Source: Paenibacillus sp. Root444D2 (GTDB lineage: Bacteria > Bacillota > Bacilli > Paenibacillales > NBRC-103111). Taken from it: DNA of 64,000 nt. The stretch lies in the NCBI RefSeq assembly GCF_001426375.1, contig NZ_LMEO01000045.1, positions 1,020,609 to 1,084,608 of the forward strand, read 5' to 3'. Below the pieces are notes generated by a model. The model made no database searches and had not been told where the DNA came from. It worked only from the letters and a program-made list of their open reading frames with translations. Positions within the stretch are counted from its first letter, which is position 1. The number at the start of each line of letters is the position of its first letter. Positions 32,801 to 41,084 of the stretch are shown in pieces. A program made the translations under genes and the position numbers.

Positions 32801-33939
32801 GCAATCACCTCTTCCCTATCGAATGAATGGGCAATCGCTTTAATAAAGCTAGTTTGCGTTACCGCTCCAAGCAAGCGCTGCGCCTCGTCGACAACCGGAA
32901 CGATGTGATAGTTATTCAAAAGGCTGAATACTTGAGCAATCGGTGAGTGTTCTCCGACACTAGGCACATCCGTTCGCATGATATCTTCCACTTTTGTTGT
33001 AGAAGCGTTCGTCACGCTAACTCGCTGACTGAGGTCATCAATGCCGACAATGCCAAGAAATTTATTCTCCGAACATGTCACGATGATGTCTCTCACTTGG
33101 TTGTCTTGAAGCTGACGCAAAGCTTCCGAGATACCTACATGCGGTCTCATGGAGAGAATATTGTCCATCACACTGGCGACCGTACGTTCAGCCACCACGG
33201 GTTGAAATCTTTCCTGCCCTACGAATTCACGGACAAATGCGGTTGCAGGCTGTTTCAATAGCTCCTCTGGCGTTGCAGCCTGAACGACTTTGCCATCTTT
33301 GAGCAAAATAATTTGATCGGCGATCTTAAGCGCTTCATCGATGTCGTGTGTAACGAAGACAATGGTCTTTTTCACATGTTTATTGAGATGAATCAGCTCC
33401 TTCTGCAGTTGAACTCGGCTAATCGGATCTAATGCGCTAAAAGGCTCATCCATCAAAATGATGGAAGGATTTGCTGCAAGTGCCCGTGCCACACCTATAC
33501 GCTGCTGCTGTCCTCCACTTAACTCGTGCGGGTATCTTTTGCGAAACAAGGAAGGCTCTAACCCGATGAGCTCGAGAAGTTCTTCCGTGCGAGCAACAAG
33601 CTGTTTCTTGGATTCACCTTTCAACCTGGGAACGATGGAGATATTCTCCTCAATGGTCATGTGCGGAAAAAGGCCGATCTGTTGGATCACATACCCGATA
33701 CTCCTTCTTAGCTCTACCGGATCCAAAGCTCCAATATCCGTCCCCTCTAACAGGATTTGCCCCGCCTCTGGCTCGATCAAGCGATTGATCATTTTGAGAA
33801 TAGTCGTTTTCCCGCATCCCGAAGGACCAATAATTGTCACGATTCGTTCCTTGGGAACCGATAGGTTGAAGTTCTCTAGGACGATACCCGCACCGTAATT
33901 TTTGCTTACCTGCTTGAATTCCAAAGCGATACCACTCAT
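32797..33939 (-). CDS. OpuCA-like ABC ATPase with CBS domains
   Basis: About 380 residues. ATPase half: Walker A GPSGCGKTT, Q-loop IQQIGLFPHMTIEENISIVP, signature LSGGQQQRIGVARAL and Walker B IILMDEPFSALDP. C-terminal half: two CBS motifs (about residues 260-375) including VRDIIVTCSENKFLGIVGID and AQRLLGAVTQTSFIKAI, which in OpuA/OpuC gate transport by ionic strength or nucleotides. ATG 33939 follows AAAGGATGGAG. First gene of the importer and catabolic set, downstream of a promoter and leader element. Confidence 0.92.
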   Translation of the reverse strand: MSGIALEFKQVSKNYGAGIVLENFNLSVPKERIVTIIGPSGCGKTTILKMINRLIEPEAGQILLEGTDIGALDPVELRRSIGYVIQQIGLFPHMTIEENISIVPRLKGESKKQLVARTEELLELIGLEPSLFRKRYPHELSGGQQQRIGVARALAANPSIILMDEPFSALDPISRVQLQKELIHLNKHVKKTIVFVTHDIDEALKIADQIILLKDGKVVQAATPEELLKQPATAFVREFVGQERFQPVVAERTVASVMDNILSMRPHVGISEALRQLQDNQVRDIIVTCSENKFLGIVGIDDLSQRVSVTNASTTKVEDIMRTDVPSVGEHSPIAQVFSLLNNYHIVPVVDEAQRLLGAVTQTSFIKAIAHSFDREEVIA

Positions 33940-33960
33940 TCTGCTCCATCCTTTCATCAA

Positions 33961-34016
33961 AAATAAAAGGCCTCACTTTCCCCTTCAGGAAAATGAGACC
34001 TCCAATCGCATGGTTG
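33961..34016 (-). terminator. Leader hairpin plus intrinsic terminator (element G)
   Basis: Minus strand: CCA, TGCGAT loop, TGG, then a long stem (AGGTCTCATTTTCC with GGGAAAGTGAGGCCT, TGAA loop) and TTTTATTTTT. It lies in the 5' leader of the OpuC-like operon. Same order as elements A, B, C and F, with a longer terminator stem and a weaker first hairpin. Confidence 0.72.
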
Positions 34017-34061
34017 ATCCCTAATCATTATTAACATGTGATAACAAATAACTGTAATTCA

Positions 34062-34090
34062 ATATTATTATGACTATTTCCACTTGTCAA
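34062..34090 (-). promoter_or_regulatory. Sigma-A-type promoter of the OpuC-like / ergothioneine operon
   Basis: Minus strand TTGACA (34090-34085), 17-base spacer, TAATAT (34067-34062). A leader of about 40 bases would precede element G. Confidence 0.72.
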
Positions 34091-34100
34091 TCATTATTTA

Positions 34101-34123
34101 TAGTAATCCTATCGGAATTAAAT
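34101..34123 (-). promoter_or_regulatory. Operator-like motif upstream of the OpuC-like promoter
   Basis: Plus strand TAATCCTATCGGAATTAA, sharing the ATCGGAATTAA core with the metN and 15.2 kb sites. It is 10 bases or more upstream of the -35 box, unlike those sites, so activation or looping is as possible as repression. Confidence 0.45.
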
Positions 34124-34132
34124 GATTTCAAT

Positions 34133-34165
34133 ATAAAAAAAGACTTCCTGTGACCAGGTCAGCCT
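34133..34165 (-). terminator. Terminator after the DUF427 gene at 34.2 kb
   Basis: Minus strand CCTG, GTCA loop, CAGG within GACCTGGTCACAGGAAGTC, followed by seven T. It lies 47 bases after the gene's stop. Its CTGACC…GGAAG frame resembles elements A-C but it lacks the second hairpin. Confidence 0.6.
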
Positions 34166-34211
34166 TGATCAATCCTATTATTTTAGTTATTGAATGACAA
34201 TATAAGATCAA

Positions 34212-35042
34212 TTAGACTTCATTTGCATTAAAAAAATCAAGCGCAGAGCGGTACCATTGAGGCTCCGGCTCTTTTTCCCCATCTACGTAAACCGCGTCTA
34301 CACGCTCATTGTAAAAGGAGTATAAGCCAGCGATTTTCGGGATTTCTGGAATCGGATTCTGATAACTCCACACTATGTTCTCGTATAATTGCCCCTCAAT
34401 CGTAGCGTTCAAGTAAGAAGCCGTTCCTTTATACGGACAGCTCGTAAGCAGCGCCGATGCAGTCAATACTTCTTCCCGGATATCTTCCTTCGGTAAATAA
34501 TAGCGAACAGGAACACCAGTCTCAAATACGATAACCGGACGTTTGCTATCAGCGACAGTAACACCGTTCAATACGATCTGTATATGGCGTGAACTGGCAA
34601 TTGCGTCTACTCGTTTATAAGGATCACGCGGATGTACGAAGATCTCTTCTTCTTCCTCTAACCATTGATCAACTTTGTTCCAATAAAACGCATAATACCC
34701 ACGAATTGCTTCACTCTCAGGAATCGGAGTCAAATAGCTCCAGACCGCATTCTCAATGACTCTGTCCCCCACCTGAATACTCCAATAAGAGGCATCCCCT
34801 TTCAGCGGGCAATGCGTACTGTGTGAACTTGGTATGAGCAAATCTTGACGAACATCAGATTCGGGGAAGTAATAGACAGGAAGATGGCCTCGCTCATGTA
34901 GCGTCAGTACACCCTTACTGTCTGCAATTGTTTCTCCACCAACTCGGACACGAACCCATCGTGGATTCGTTTCTACTTTAATGTTCTTCTTAGAAGTGTC
35001 TGACGTTTGGCACGATTGCTCTTCAATTGATGAACTACTCAT
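34212..35042 (-). CDS. Tandem DUF427-domain protein (paralogue)
   Basis: 276 residues with two DUF427 repeats: GGETIADSKGVLTLHERGHL plus CPLKGDASYWSIQVGD in repeat 1, and NGVTVADSKRPVIVFETGVP plus CPYKGTASYLNATIEG in repeat 2. EEEEEIFVHPRDPYKR links them, as in the 28.9 kb copy. ATG 35042 follows GAGGAGGTATTAC. It has its own promoter and operator-like site and is single-transcribed, ending at a terminator before the OpuC-like promoter. Function is not known. Co-occurrence with sulfur genes twice in one island suggests a linked role. Confidence 0.87.
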   Translation of the reverse strand: MSSSSIEEQSCQTSDTSKKNIKVETNPRWVRVRVGGETIADSKGVLTLHERGHLPVYYFPESDVRQDLLIPSSHSTHCPLKGDASYWSIQVGDRVIENAVWSYLTPIPESEAIRGYYAFYWNKVDQWLEEEEEIFVHPRDPYKRVDAIASSRHIQIVLNGVTVADSKRPVIVFETGVPVRYYLPKEDIREEVLTASALLTSCPYKGTASYLNATIEGQLYENIVWSYQNPIPEIPKIAGLYSFYNERVDAVYVDGEKEPEPQWYRSALDFFNANEV

Positions 35043-35095
35043 TGTAATACCTCCTCAATTTATATCATAATTAGATAATGTATTATCATTATTAG

Positions 35096-35124
35096 ATAAT
35101 ATCATCATTTCTATAATTTGACAA
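35096..35124 (-). promoter_or_regulatory. Promoter of the DUF427 gene at 34.2 kb
   Basis: Minus strand TTGTCA (35124-35119), 17-base spacer, TATTAT (35101-35096). The region down to the gene holds AT-rich near-repeats of TATCTAATWATGATA. Confidence 0.6.
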
Positions 35125-35125
35125 G

Positions 35126-35155
35126 AATTATTCCGATTAAAACCATTGGAATTAA
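35126..35155 (-). promoter_or_regulatory. Operator-like motif upstream of the DUF427 gene
   Basis: Plus strand ATTATTCCGATTAAAACC then ATTGGAATTAAA, giving a divergent pair of GGAAT half-sites. It directly abuts the -35 box on its upstream side. Confidence 0.42.
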
Positions 35156-35291
35156 AAAAAATCCTGATTTCTTCAACGTCGGCAACCGGTGAATAACATA
35201 TCCATTTTGCCTTTAAAACCAAATGAAACCATAATAAGATTTGCAAAACTATCTTTTATACTGAATATTTCTATATTACCTATTAAATTTT

Positions 35292-35463
35292 TTACTTCTT
35301 CACTCGTTGCATGACTGCTTGAAGTAAGCTATCGGGGTATAATTCGGGTGCTTTAGAAAGCAGTCCCCCTACACGTTCACTTGAAGTTTGAGTAAGTCCA
35401 TGCAACTCACAAACAATCCCACCAAACAATATTATTTAAAACCGCAGTATCTACGTTATTCAA
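35292..35463 (-). pseudogene. Fragment of a protein resembling the start of a GNAT enzyme
   Basis: Minus strand from a TTG at 35463 reads MNNVDTAVLNNIVWW, then shifts frame to CELHGLTQTSSERVGGLLSK followed by APELYPDSLLQAVMQRVKK and a stop. The pattern NNxxWCDxxCxxHG…W…P.(F/Y)YPxxxT is seen at the N-terminus of some Bacillales acetyltransferases. The cysteine/aspartate motif is frameshifted and the catalytic domain is missing, so it is a dead fragment. Confidence 0.4.
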
Positions 35464-35665
35464 TTTAATCCCCTTTTACTTCAAACTTTCTTGCGGTTGT
35501 CTTTACATGCTTATATTACTAAATGGCTGTTCGGAATCTTGGTAAAGTTTAAGTAAGTACCAAACTATCCTGCTGCCGGTTAGCAGAATAAGTCACCAGA
35601 TTTATCACTGGTAGCCTGCTAGATCTTGTTATGAAGCTATCGTTCTCCGTTAGTTGAACGTTTTT

Positions 35666-36445
35666 TCACTTTAAGTTCTTAAATTTTTCTTCATCAGCTT
35701 TGTCGATAAATTTTATCTGATCAAAAGCAATAGTTTGTAGAGGCTTATCACCATCTGAAAAAATAATCTTTAGGATAATTCCAGCTTTGTTATCAAACCA
35801 AATAGTTAGCTTATTTCCCAGTTTCCCTTCTTTACGGTCTATAACTATAACTGTTGAATCACGATCAAGGAACTTTTCTTCAGCCTTTAACGTGGGTTGA
35901 CCACTACTAATGGCATTGTGAATAAACATTTCTGGATTCAGTAATTCGTTTACACCACCGATAGGTAGAAGTAGTCCAAGTCCATTATCTGCTGGAGATG
36001 ATTGACTTATTTCACCATCAGATCCTTTAATTTGAACATTTGTTCCGTCATTTATTGACTCTTCAAATCGATCCGGTGTTTTAGAATCTAATATGTGCTT
36101 CACATAGAATCGGCTAGGCTGTTCGATAACAAGTACAACTAGCTCCTTTTCTCCAGTAGGCTCAAATGTACTTATGATCTTTCCTTCTAAAGCTGAGTAT
36201 TTATGATTCACATCCAGGAGTTTATTGATAATTGCTGAGATATCACTAACTTGTTCTTTTGTCTCACCAATTTGACCCGGATTATTGGGTTCAGCAGAAG
36301 TCAATAAATTTGGATTAGACTCTTTTATTATAGGTCCATCTTGTGTAGCCGTATCATTATTCTTTACGTCGCAACCTACCACCATTAAATAAATTATTAT
36401 TGTGAGCAAAAACCACCTATGCTTCAATTGAACTTCCCTCCCCAT
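35666..36445 (-). CDS. Putative lipoprotein of unknown function (LolA-like fold possible)
   Basis: About 259 residues. A signal peptide ends in LMVVGC with lipid-accepting Cys25 when started at ATG 36445; a longer start at 36508 would put a cytoplasmic tail before it. The mature region ISAIINKLLDVNHKYSALEG followed by KLTIWFDNKAGIILKIIFSD has the alternating strands seen in lipoprotein-carrier-like (LolA/RseB) domains. I recognise no closer family. It lies alone between the DUF427 gene and an IS/Tn-relic area, with lower GC than the sulfur operons. Confidence 0.65.
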   Translation of the reverse strand: MGREVQLKHRWFLLTIIIYLMVVGCDVKNNDTATQDGPIIKESNPNLLTSAEPNNPGQIGETKEQVSDISAIINKLLDVNHKYSALEGKIISTFEPTGEKELVVLVIEQPSRFYVKHILDSKTPDRFEESINDGTNVQIKGSDGEISQSSPADNGLGLLLPIGGVNELLNPEMFIHNAISSGQPTLKAEEKFLDRDSTVIVIDRKEGKLGNKLTIWFDNKAGIILKIIFSDGDKPLQTIAFDQIKFIDKADEEKFKNLK

Positions 36446-36953
36446 ATCACTATGTCTATATCTGATCTTCTCAGCATCCTCACTTAGTAAAAAGCAAAAA
36501 GTAACCATCGAAAAAAAATGATCTCTTCTTCAATAAGCATAAATTATCACTCTTCCTGCCTAAATTACAAATAATCCCAAATATTTAGACGTTGCAAATA
36601 CATTGATAGTTGCGTAAAACTCCCGTACAGTTAAAAAGTGGTAGCTTAAACTCAAGTTTCCACCACGCTCTACTGACTTTTAGTTCAAAGAAAAATCAAA
36701 AAGGAGCTGCTTCAATGCAGCTCCTGAACTCTAGTTATCCGTTAGCCATCCATGCCCCTCGCAGGGCACCACAGATGAATCAAAATTATATTCTTGGTCG
36801 ACTACTTTCAGGGTAGTTCAATGTCTAAGAATTCTCTCTGTGATACGGTTCATCGTAATTTCTTAGCACAAAGTTCATTTTGACCATATATATCAGCATA
36901 TAAAGACAAAACCACTCCTGCCAACGGAGTGGTTCTTTGGTAGAACTTGTCTT
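36446..36953. other. 508-base gene-free stretch with two hairpin terminators
   Basis: I see no supportable gene. It holds a perfect 8-bp hairpin (GGAGCTGC with GCAGCTCC, 36701-36722) whose minus-strand side is followed by TTTTT, and a second one at 36909-36932 described separately. The short reading frames here have no ribosome-binding site or recognisable product. It may be the scar of a lost gene. Confidence 0.5.
36905..36936 (-). terminator. Terminator of the CBO0543-like gene
   Basis: ACCACTCC pairs with GGAGTGGT around TGCCAAC (minus-strand reading followed by TTTTGTC). It lies about 20 bases after the stop of the adjacent minus-strand gene. Confidence 0.75.
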
Positions 36954-37505
36954 TTATCGTACTTTTTCTTTTCTACGCAAAAAATTAAAGTTAAACTCCC
37001 GTTTAACATTTTCATCCGATTTGATTTTTCCGAAATTGTTCATTGTACTTATCCGGAAGGAGATTAAAAAAATTGAAGAATGAATAAAGAAATCATATGT
37101 GTGATGCCAACCTTTAGCGTTGTAAAAATGAAGTTTTTCAAAAATAGGTTCTAAAATAAACGCACCTACCAAGCCAAAAACAATTGCTTTTATCAAGGGA
37201 TTAATATTGGGTTTCAATTGAATAAAAAACATGACTGCTACAGGTAATAAGCACCAATCAAAAACAATATCCAACACAGGAAAAAAAGGAATTACTGTAA
37301 ACGGGTATGACCATTTTCCTAACGATATAGCGATGCTCTCTATAACACAAGAGAGAAGCATAGAGGTAAAGCCTGCTAAAAGTAAACGACCCATGCTTTC
37401 TTTTTTTCCAAACGTAAACCAAATTGCCCACGGTATAATGATTAATGCAATTCCAAGCCATCATGTCCATGTAAATAAAAATGCGTTCTTTATTGCACTA
37501 CTCAT
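36954..37505 (-). pseudogene. CBO0543-like integral membrane protein with in-frame stop
   Basis: From ATG 37505 the frame reads MSSAIKNAFLFTWT, stop (TGA at 37463-37461, where TGG is likely), WLGIALIIIPWAIWFTFGKK and on into MGRLLLAGFTSMLLSCVIES. Four to five hydrophobic helices and WSYPFTVIPFFPVLDIVFDW resemble small CBO0543-type membrane proteins of Bacillales. Translation could restart at ATG 37394, leaving 146 residues without the first helix. Function of the family is not known. No good ribosome-binding site precedes either start. Confidence 0.65.
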
Positions 37506-37669
37506 CAAACTATTTGCTTCATATATTTTTTGATATCCCTGCTCCGCTTGTTACAGTTGAACTCACTAGCTATGAATTAGAGAACTATTTTAATAAACTT
37601 AATCAATTAAAACTAGAAATAAAATCCGCCAAAATATTTACCAAAAAAAGTAAAGGCACTAATAAATGA
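37481..37669 (+). pseudogene. C-terminal fragment of an unknown transposon-type protein
   Basis: The part from about 37530 (FDIPAPLVTVELTSYELENY…) to the stop at 37669 overlaps the tniQ-like start by four bases (ATGA), exactly as coupled genes of a Tn7-like module would. The upstream half of the reading frame runs antisense through the CBO0543-like gene and is not credible. I therefore read it as the 3' tail of a gene whose front was lost, perhaps a TnsC/TniB-type ATPase partner. Confidence 0.4.
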
Positions 37670-38376
37670 AACAAATCACATGGAATCCGGCTTGGGTGAA
37701 TCCTTTCGAGTCTGCTTGGTCAATTTTCGAGAAAATCAAATATGCGAATGCTCTTACATCTCGTGATTTTTCAAATGAATATATTATTAAAATAATCAAT
37801 AGGTCTTACAATGGTTTACATAAATATTTGTCGGAATTTAATAAGTATAACTTAGAGAATATAACTCAAGCCATTGGATTAAATCCCTATGAACATACAA
37901 ATCTTTATATGAAGCAGCTTATTGGCATGTTCCCGAACCAAAAAGATGCTGCATTCCTCATTCGTCCTGATCACACCTTTTGCGAAGAATGTTTAGGTAT
38001 GGGCCATCATAGTCTCTTTCACCAATTTGGCCTATTACATAAATGCCCCTATCACTTAAGTAATTTGAAGAATATTTGTAACAGCTGTGGCAAGAAAACA
38101 CCATTTAACTCTCTAAATAAAAAGAGCAACGGCGGTTTTGAATGCAGTTGCTCAAATCACTTCGTAAGTATTAAATTCAATACACTTTCAGACTGGAAAT
38201 CCAATCTACCAATAAAAGATGAATTACTATTAAAATGGCTTTCTATGAGTGCCAATGAATCTGCCAAATTCAGAAATACTTTTTTATATTTCCCGAGTTT
38301 AGCATCAGATCCAAATTCCATTATTTTTCTATTAAACTACTCTTTGCAAGATAACCCTACATTGACACAACTATAA
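37666..38376 (+). CDS. TniQ-family (TnsD-like) transposon targeting protein, probably truncated
   Basis: 236 residues. ITWNPAWVNPFESAWSIFEK resembles the TniQ N-terminus, and RPDHTFCEECLGMGHHSLFH followed by LLHKCPYHLSNLKNICNSCG gives the zinc-binding Cys/His cluster of the family (CxxC…CxxH…CxxC). KWLSMSANESAKFRNTFLYF follows. Complete TniQ/TnsD proteins are mostly longer, so the C-terminus is probably cut. No transposase or TnsC gene is adjacent, so the module is an orphan. The low GC sets it apart from its neighbours and points to transfer. Confidence 0.75.
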   Translation: MKQITWNPAWVNPFESAWSIFEKIKYANALTSRDFSNEYIIKIINRSYNGLHKYLSEFNKYNLENITQAIGLNPYEHTNLYMKQLIGMFPNQKDAAFLIRPDHTFCEECLGMGHHSLFHQFGLLHKCPYHLSNLKNICNSCGKKTPFNSLNKKSNGGFECSCSNHFVSIKFNTLSDWKSNLPIKDELLLKWLSMSANESAKFRNTFLYFPSLASDPNSIIFLLNYSLQDNPTLTQL

Positions 38377-38435
38377 CAAAATAAAGTTTAGTTAATCTGT
38401 GACTCTGTCTCTTCCACCTAACAAGAAACAACTAC

Positions 38436-38467
38436 AAAAAAGAGGAAATCTAGTCCCCCCTCTTTAC
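38436..38467 (-). terminator. Possible terminator of the ytmI-like operon
   Basis: Minus strand AAAGAGG pairs with CCTCTTT around a 13-base loop and is followed by TTTTT. It lies about 200 bases beyond the amidohydrolase stop; no better hairpin is seen between. Confidence 0.5.
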
Positions 38468-38668
38468 TCTTAAATTGTGATAATAACCACTTACTTCTTA
38501 AAGACTGAGATACTAATTTTCAATTACCTCAACTCATAGCTAGAGGCAAATCCAGAACTATAATTACGTTGTACTTTTGTACCAGTAACTATCCAACTCT
38601 GATATATTGCGTACGCTCTCCAAATCTACTTTCCACCATTCCGGTCCCCATCACTGTCGACCAACATT

Positions 38669-39901
38669 TTAAGAGTTTGACAGATCCCGATTTCTCCTCA
38701 CAGCTTCACTCACCCATTGAACAAAAAGTTTGACGCCGACAGTTAAAACCTCTTCGTTCACATCAAACAGCGGGTGATGCAACGGAAATACGGCTTCCTC
38801 GGTCTGATCTCCCATCCCAAGAAAGGCAAACGCTCCGGGTATCTTCTCCACATATAAAGCAAAGTCTTCCCCAGCCAAACTGGGCTTATCCAGCAATACG
38901 ACTTGTTCTGCCCTTAACGCTTTTTTCCCTGCATGTAATGTCAGTTCTACAGCAGCCTCATGATTAATTAAGGGGGTTCCGAGCCGATATTGAGAAGAGT
39001 AACTTCCTCCGTACGCTTTGGCCACCGCCTCCGCCCGATTCTCCAATATTCGATGGACTTTGTCTACCATCGCCGAGCTTAAAACCCGAAAAGTACCACT
39101 TAACTTACTCTCCCCTGCAATGGCATTTATCGCTGTACCGGCATGCAAAGTGCCGAAACATAAAACGGATGTATCGAATGGATCCAGTTCTGTCGCAATC
39201 GCGTATTTAACATCCGTTACATACTGGGTGGCCATAGAGAGAGCATCCACCGCGAGATGAGGGGTGCTGTGGTGGCCGTTTACACCCTGAAAAGCGATAT
39301 GAAAATGGGATGAAGCTGCCATAGCATGGCTCCGATGAATGCCTACCGTTCCTGCAGGGAGATCCGGCCATACATGAAGTGCGAAACAAATATCGGCATC
39401 TTCTAATATTCCGGCCTCAATCATATCCCTGCCACCGCTAATCATCCGTCCGTCAATCGGACTCGGAACTGCGCTTTCCTCAGCCGGTTGAAACACAAAT
39501 TTAATGATTCCCGCTATTTGATCGGGGTATTGAACGATCGCCTTGGCAGCTCCAATAAGCATCGCCATATGCGCATCATGGCCACAGGCGTGCATGAATC
39601 CTTCGTGTTCCGAGCGAAAAGAATGATGATGGCCTTCCCTAATCGGAAGAGCGTCCATATCGGCCCGGAGAACGATCGTCGGACCGGGCTTGCCGCTGTT
39701 AAGGACACCAATCACGCCCATGCCAAAATGCTTGCCAACATGCGTATGAACTTCCAGCCCCAGTCCTCTCAAATAATCGGCTACTTTGGCGGAAGTGCGG
39801 GAAACCTCAAATAAAACCTCTGGAAAGCGGTGAAATTCCCTTCGGATGGCAATGATTTCCTCTTTTAATGAATCGACGTATTGAAGGATGTTGTCCGTCA
39901 T
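38669..39901 (-). CDS. M20-family amidohydrolase (YtnL-like N-acyl deacylase)
   Basis: Metal-dependent amidase of about 410 residues. FHRFPEVLFEV starts the family. MHACGHDAHMAMLIGAA and FQPAEESAVPSP contain metal ligands, HSTPHLAVDAL the dimer/lid histidine, and LAGEDFALYVEKIPG the C-terminal metal site. In the related B. subtilis operon this type of enzyme removes the N-acetyl group to release cysteine as the last step. ATG 39901 is preferred with GGGGG 7 bases upstream. Last gene of the operon that begins at 47.5 kb. Confidence 0.87.
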   Translation of the reverse strand: MTDNILQYVDSLKEEIIAIRREFHRFPEVLFEVSRTSAKVADYLRGLGLEVHTHVGKHFGMGVIGVLNSGKPGPTIVLRADMDALPIREGHHHSFRSEHEGFMHACGHDAHMAMLIGAAKAIVQYPDQIAGIIKFVFQPAEESAVPSPIDGRMISGGRDMIEAGILEDADICFALHVWPDLPAGTVGIHRSHAMAASSHFHIAFQGVNGHHSTPHLAVDALSMATQYVTDVKYAIATELDPFDTSVLCFGTLHAGTAINAIAGESKLSGTFRVLSSAMVDKVHRILENRAEAVAKAYGGSYSSQYRLGTPLINHEAAVELTLHAGKKALRAEQVVLLDKPSLAGEDFALYVEKIPGAFAFLGMGDQTEEAVFPLHHPLFDVNEEVLTVGVKLFVQWVSEAVRRNRDLSNS

Positions 39902-39953
39902 CGTATTCCCCCTTTCTCTATGAAAAAGCCCTGCTTTACGCAAGGCCGAGTAC

Positions 39954-41026
39954 TTAGTTTAGAGTCGTTAAGATTTTGCTATCATAGGTTATCCAATCTG
40001 ACAAGCGATTCTCTCTAACTTGGCTTATCCACTGCGGATTAGACAAAAGTGACCTGCCGATCGCTACCAGATCTGCCTCTCCTTGCTCCAATATTTCTGC
40101 AAGGCGCTGGATTTGTTCCGGCTGCTGCCAAAAGTCTTGCTCCAAAGCAACAGATCCAACAGTTTGGCCCAACCGGCTAGGTTCAATCGGGAATGCTCAA
40201 ACTCCGGCTGCCAGAACTGGCGAGTGGAGGCGTGAAACACATCGACTCCTGCATCTACCAGCGGAGCAAGCAACTGTTCCAACTGCTCCGGAGTTTCGGC
40301 CAGCTTAGCTTCGTAGTGGTTCCCCTTCCATTGCGAGAAACGGAACAGAATAGGAAAGTCAGAACCGACAGCGTTGCGGCAAGCCTGAATATCCTCAGTT
40401 GCGAAGCGGGTACGTCTTCTTAAATCTCCTCCATACTTGTCTGTTCTCCGATTGGTTTGTTCCCAGAGAAACTGGTCGATCAAATAGCCGTGCGCACCAT
40501 GAATTTCAATTCCATCAAAGCCAATTTGCTTTGCAGCGGCGGCAGCTTTTGCATAAGTGGACACCAAATCAGCTATTTCGCTCTCTGTAAGTGGTTCGTT
40601 AACCTTGTTGCCTTCGGCATTCAGACCCGAAGGACCAATCGGCAGCGCTTCTGGATTAGGTAAGCTACCAACTGTTCTTGCGGTCCCCAAATGCCATAAC
40701 TGTGGAATGATTTTCCCCCCTCCTTCTCGGACAGCGGCAACGACCTTCGCCCACCCTGCAAGCGCTTCTTCACCGTGAATATGCGGCCAGTTCGGATTGG
40801 CCGCAGCAGCTGGATGATCGATAAGCGTTCCCTCCGTTATGATCAGCCCGACACCGCTTTCCGCATGTCGGCGATAATAAGCCGCAACATTTTCATCAGG
40901 AACCCCGTTTTGGGAAAAGCCTCTTGTCATCGGGGCCATGACAATGCGATTTTTTAAGGAAAGCTTGGGAATATCAAAGGACTTAAACAAGCCGTCTCGT
41001 ACAGTTTCCAACAATTGATTTGCCAT
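39954..41026 (-). pseudogene. Old Yellow Enzyme family oxidoreductase, frameshifted near the C-terminus
   Basis: The main frame (41026 to about 40165) shows NRIVMAPMTRGFSQNGVPDE, EGTLIDHPAAAANPNWPHIH, GFDGIEIHGAHGYLIDQFLW and RFSQWKG, all classic FMN and substrate motifs of NADH:flavin oxidoreductases. After LNLAGWAK it leaves frame and ends at 40064. The expected tail (TVGSVALEQDFWQQPEQIQR, DLVAIGRSLLSNPQWI) continues in another frame to 39954. A small deletion near 40165 explains this. The product would lack the last phosphate-binding strand and is probably inactive, unless it is a sequencing error. Confidence 0.82.
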
Positions 41027-41084
41027 TTTTCATGATATCCTTTCAACGGTAAATGGTCTTGGCATTCATCATGAGCATGTAAGT

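Noticed and set aside
35641..35668. Hairpin CGTTC…GAACG followed by T-run
   Set aside because: The T-run is on the plus strand, while the neighbouring gene is on the minus strand. No plus-strand gene ends here, so it has no clear client and was not listed as a terminator.
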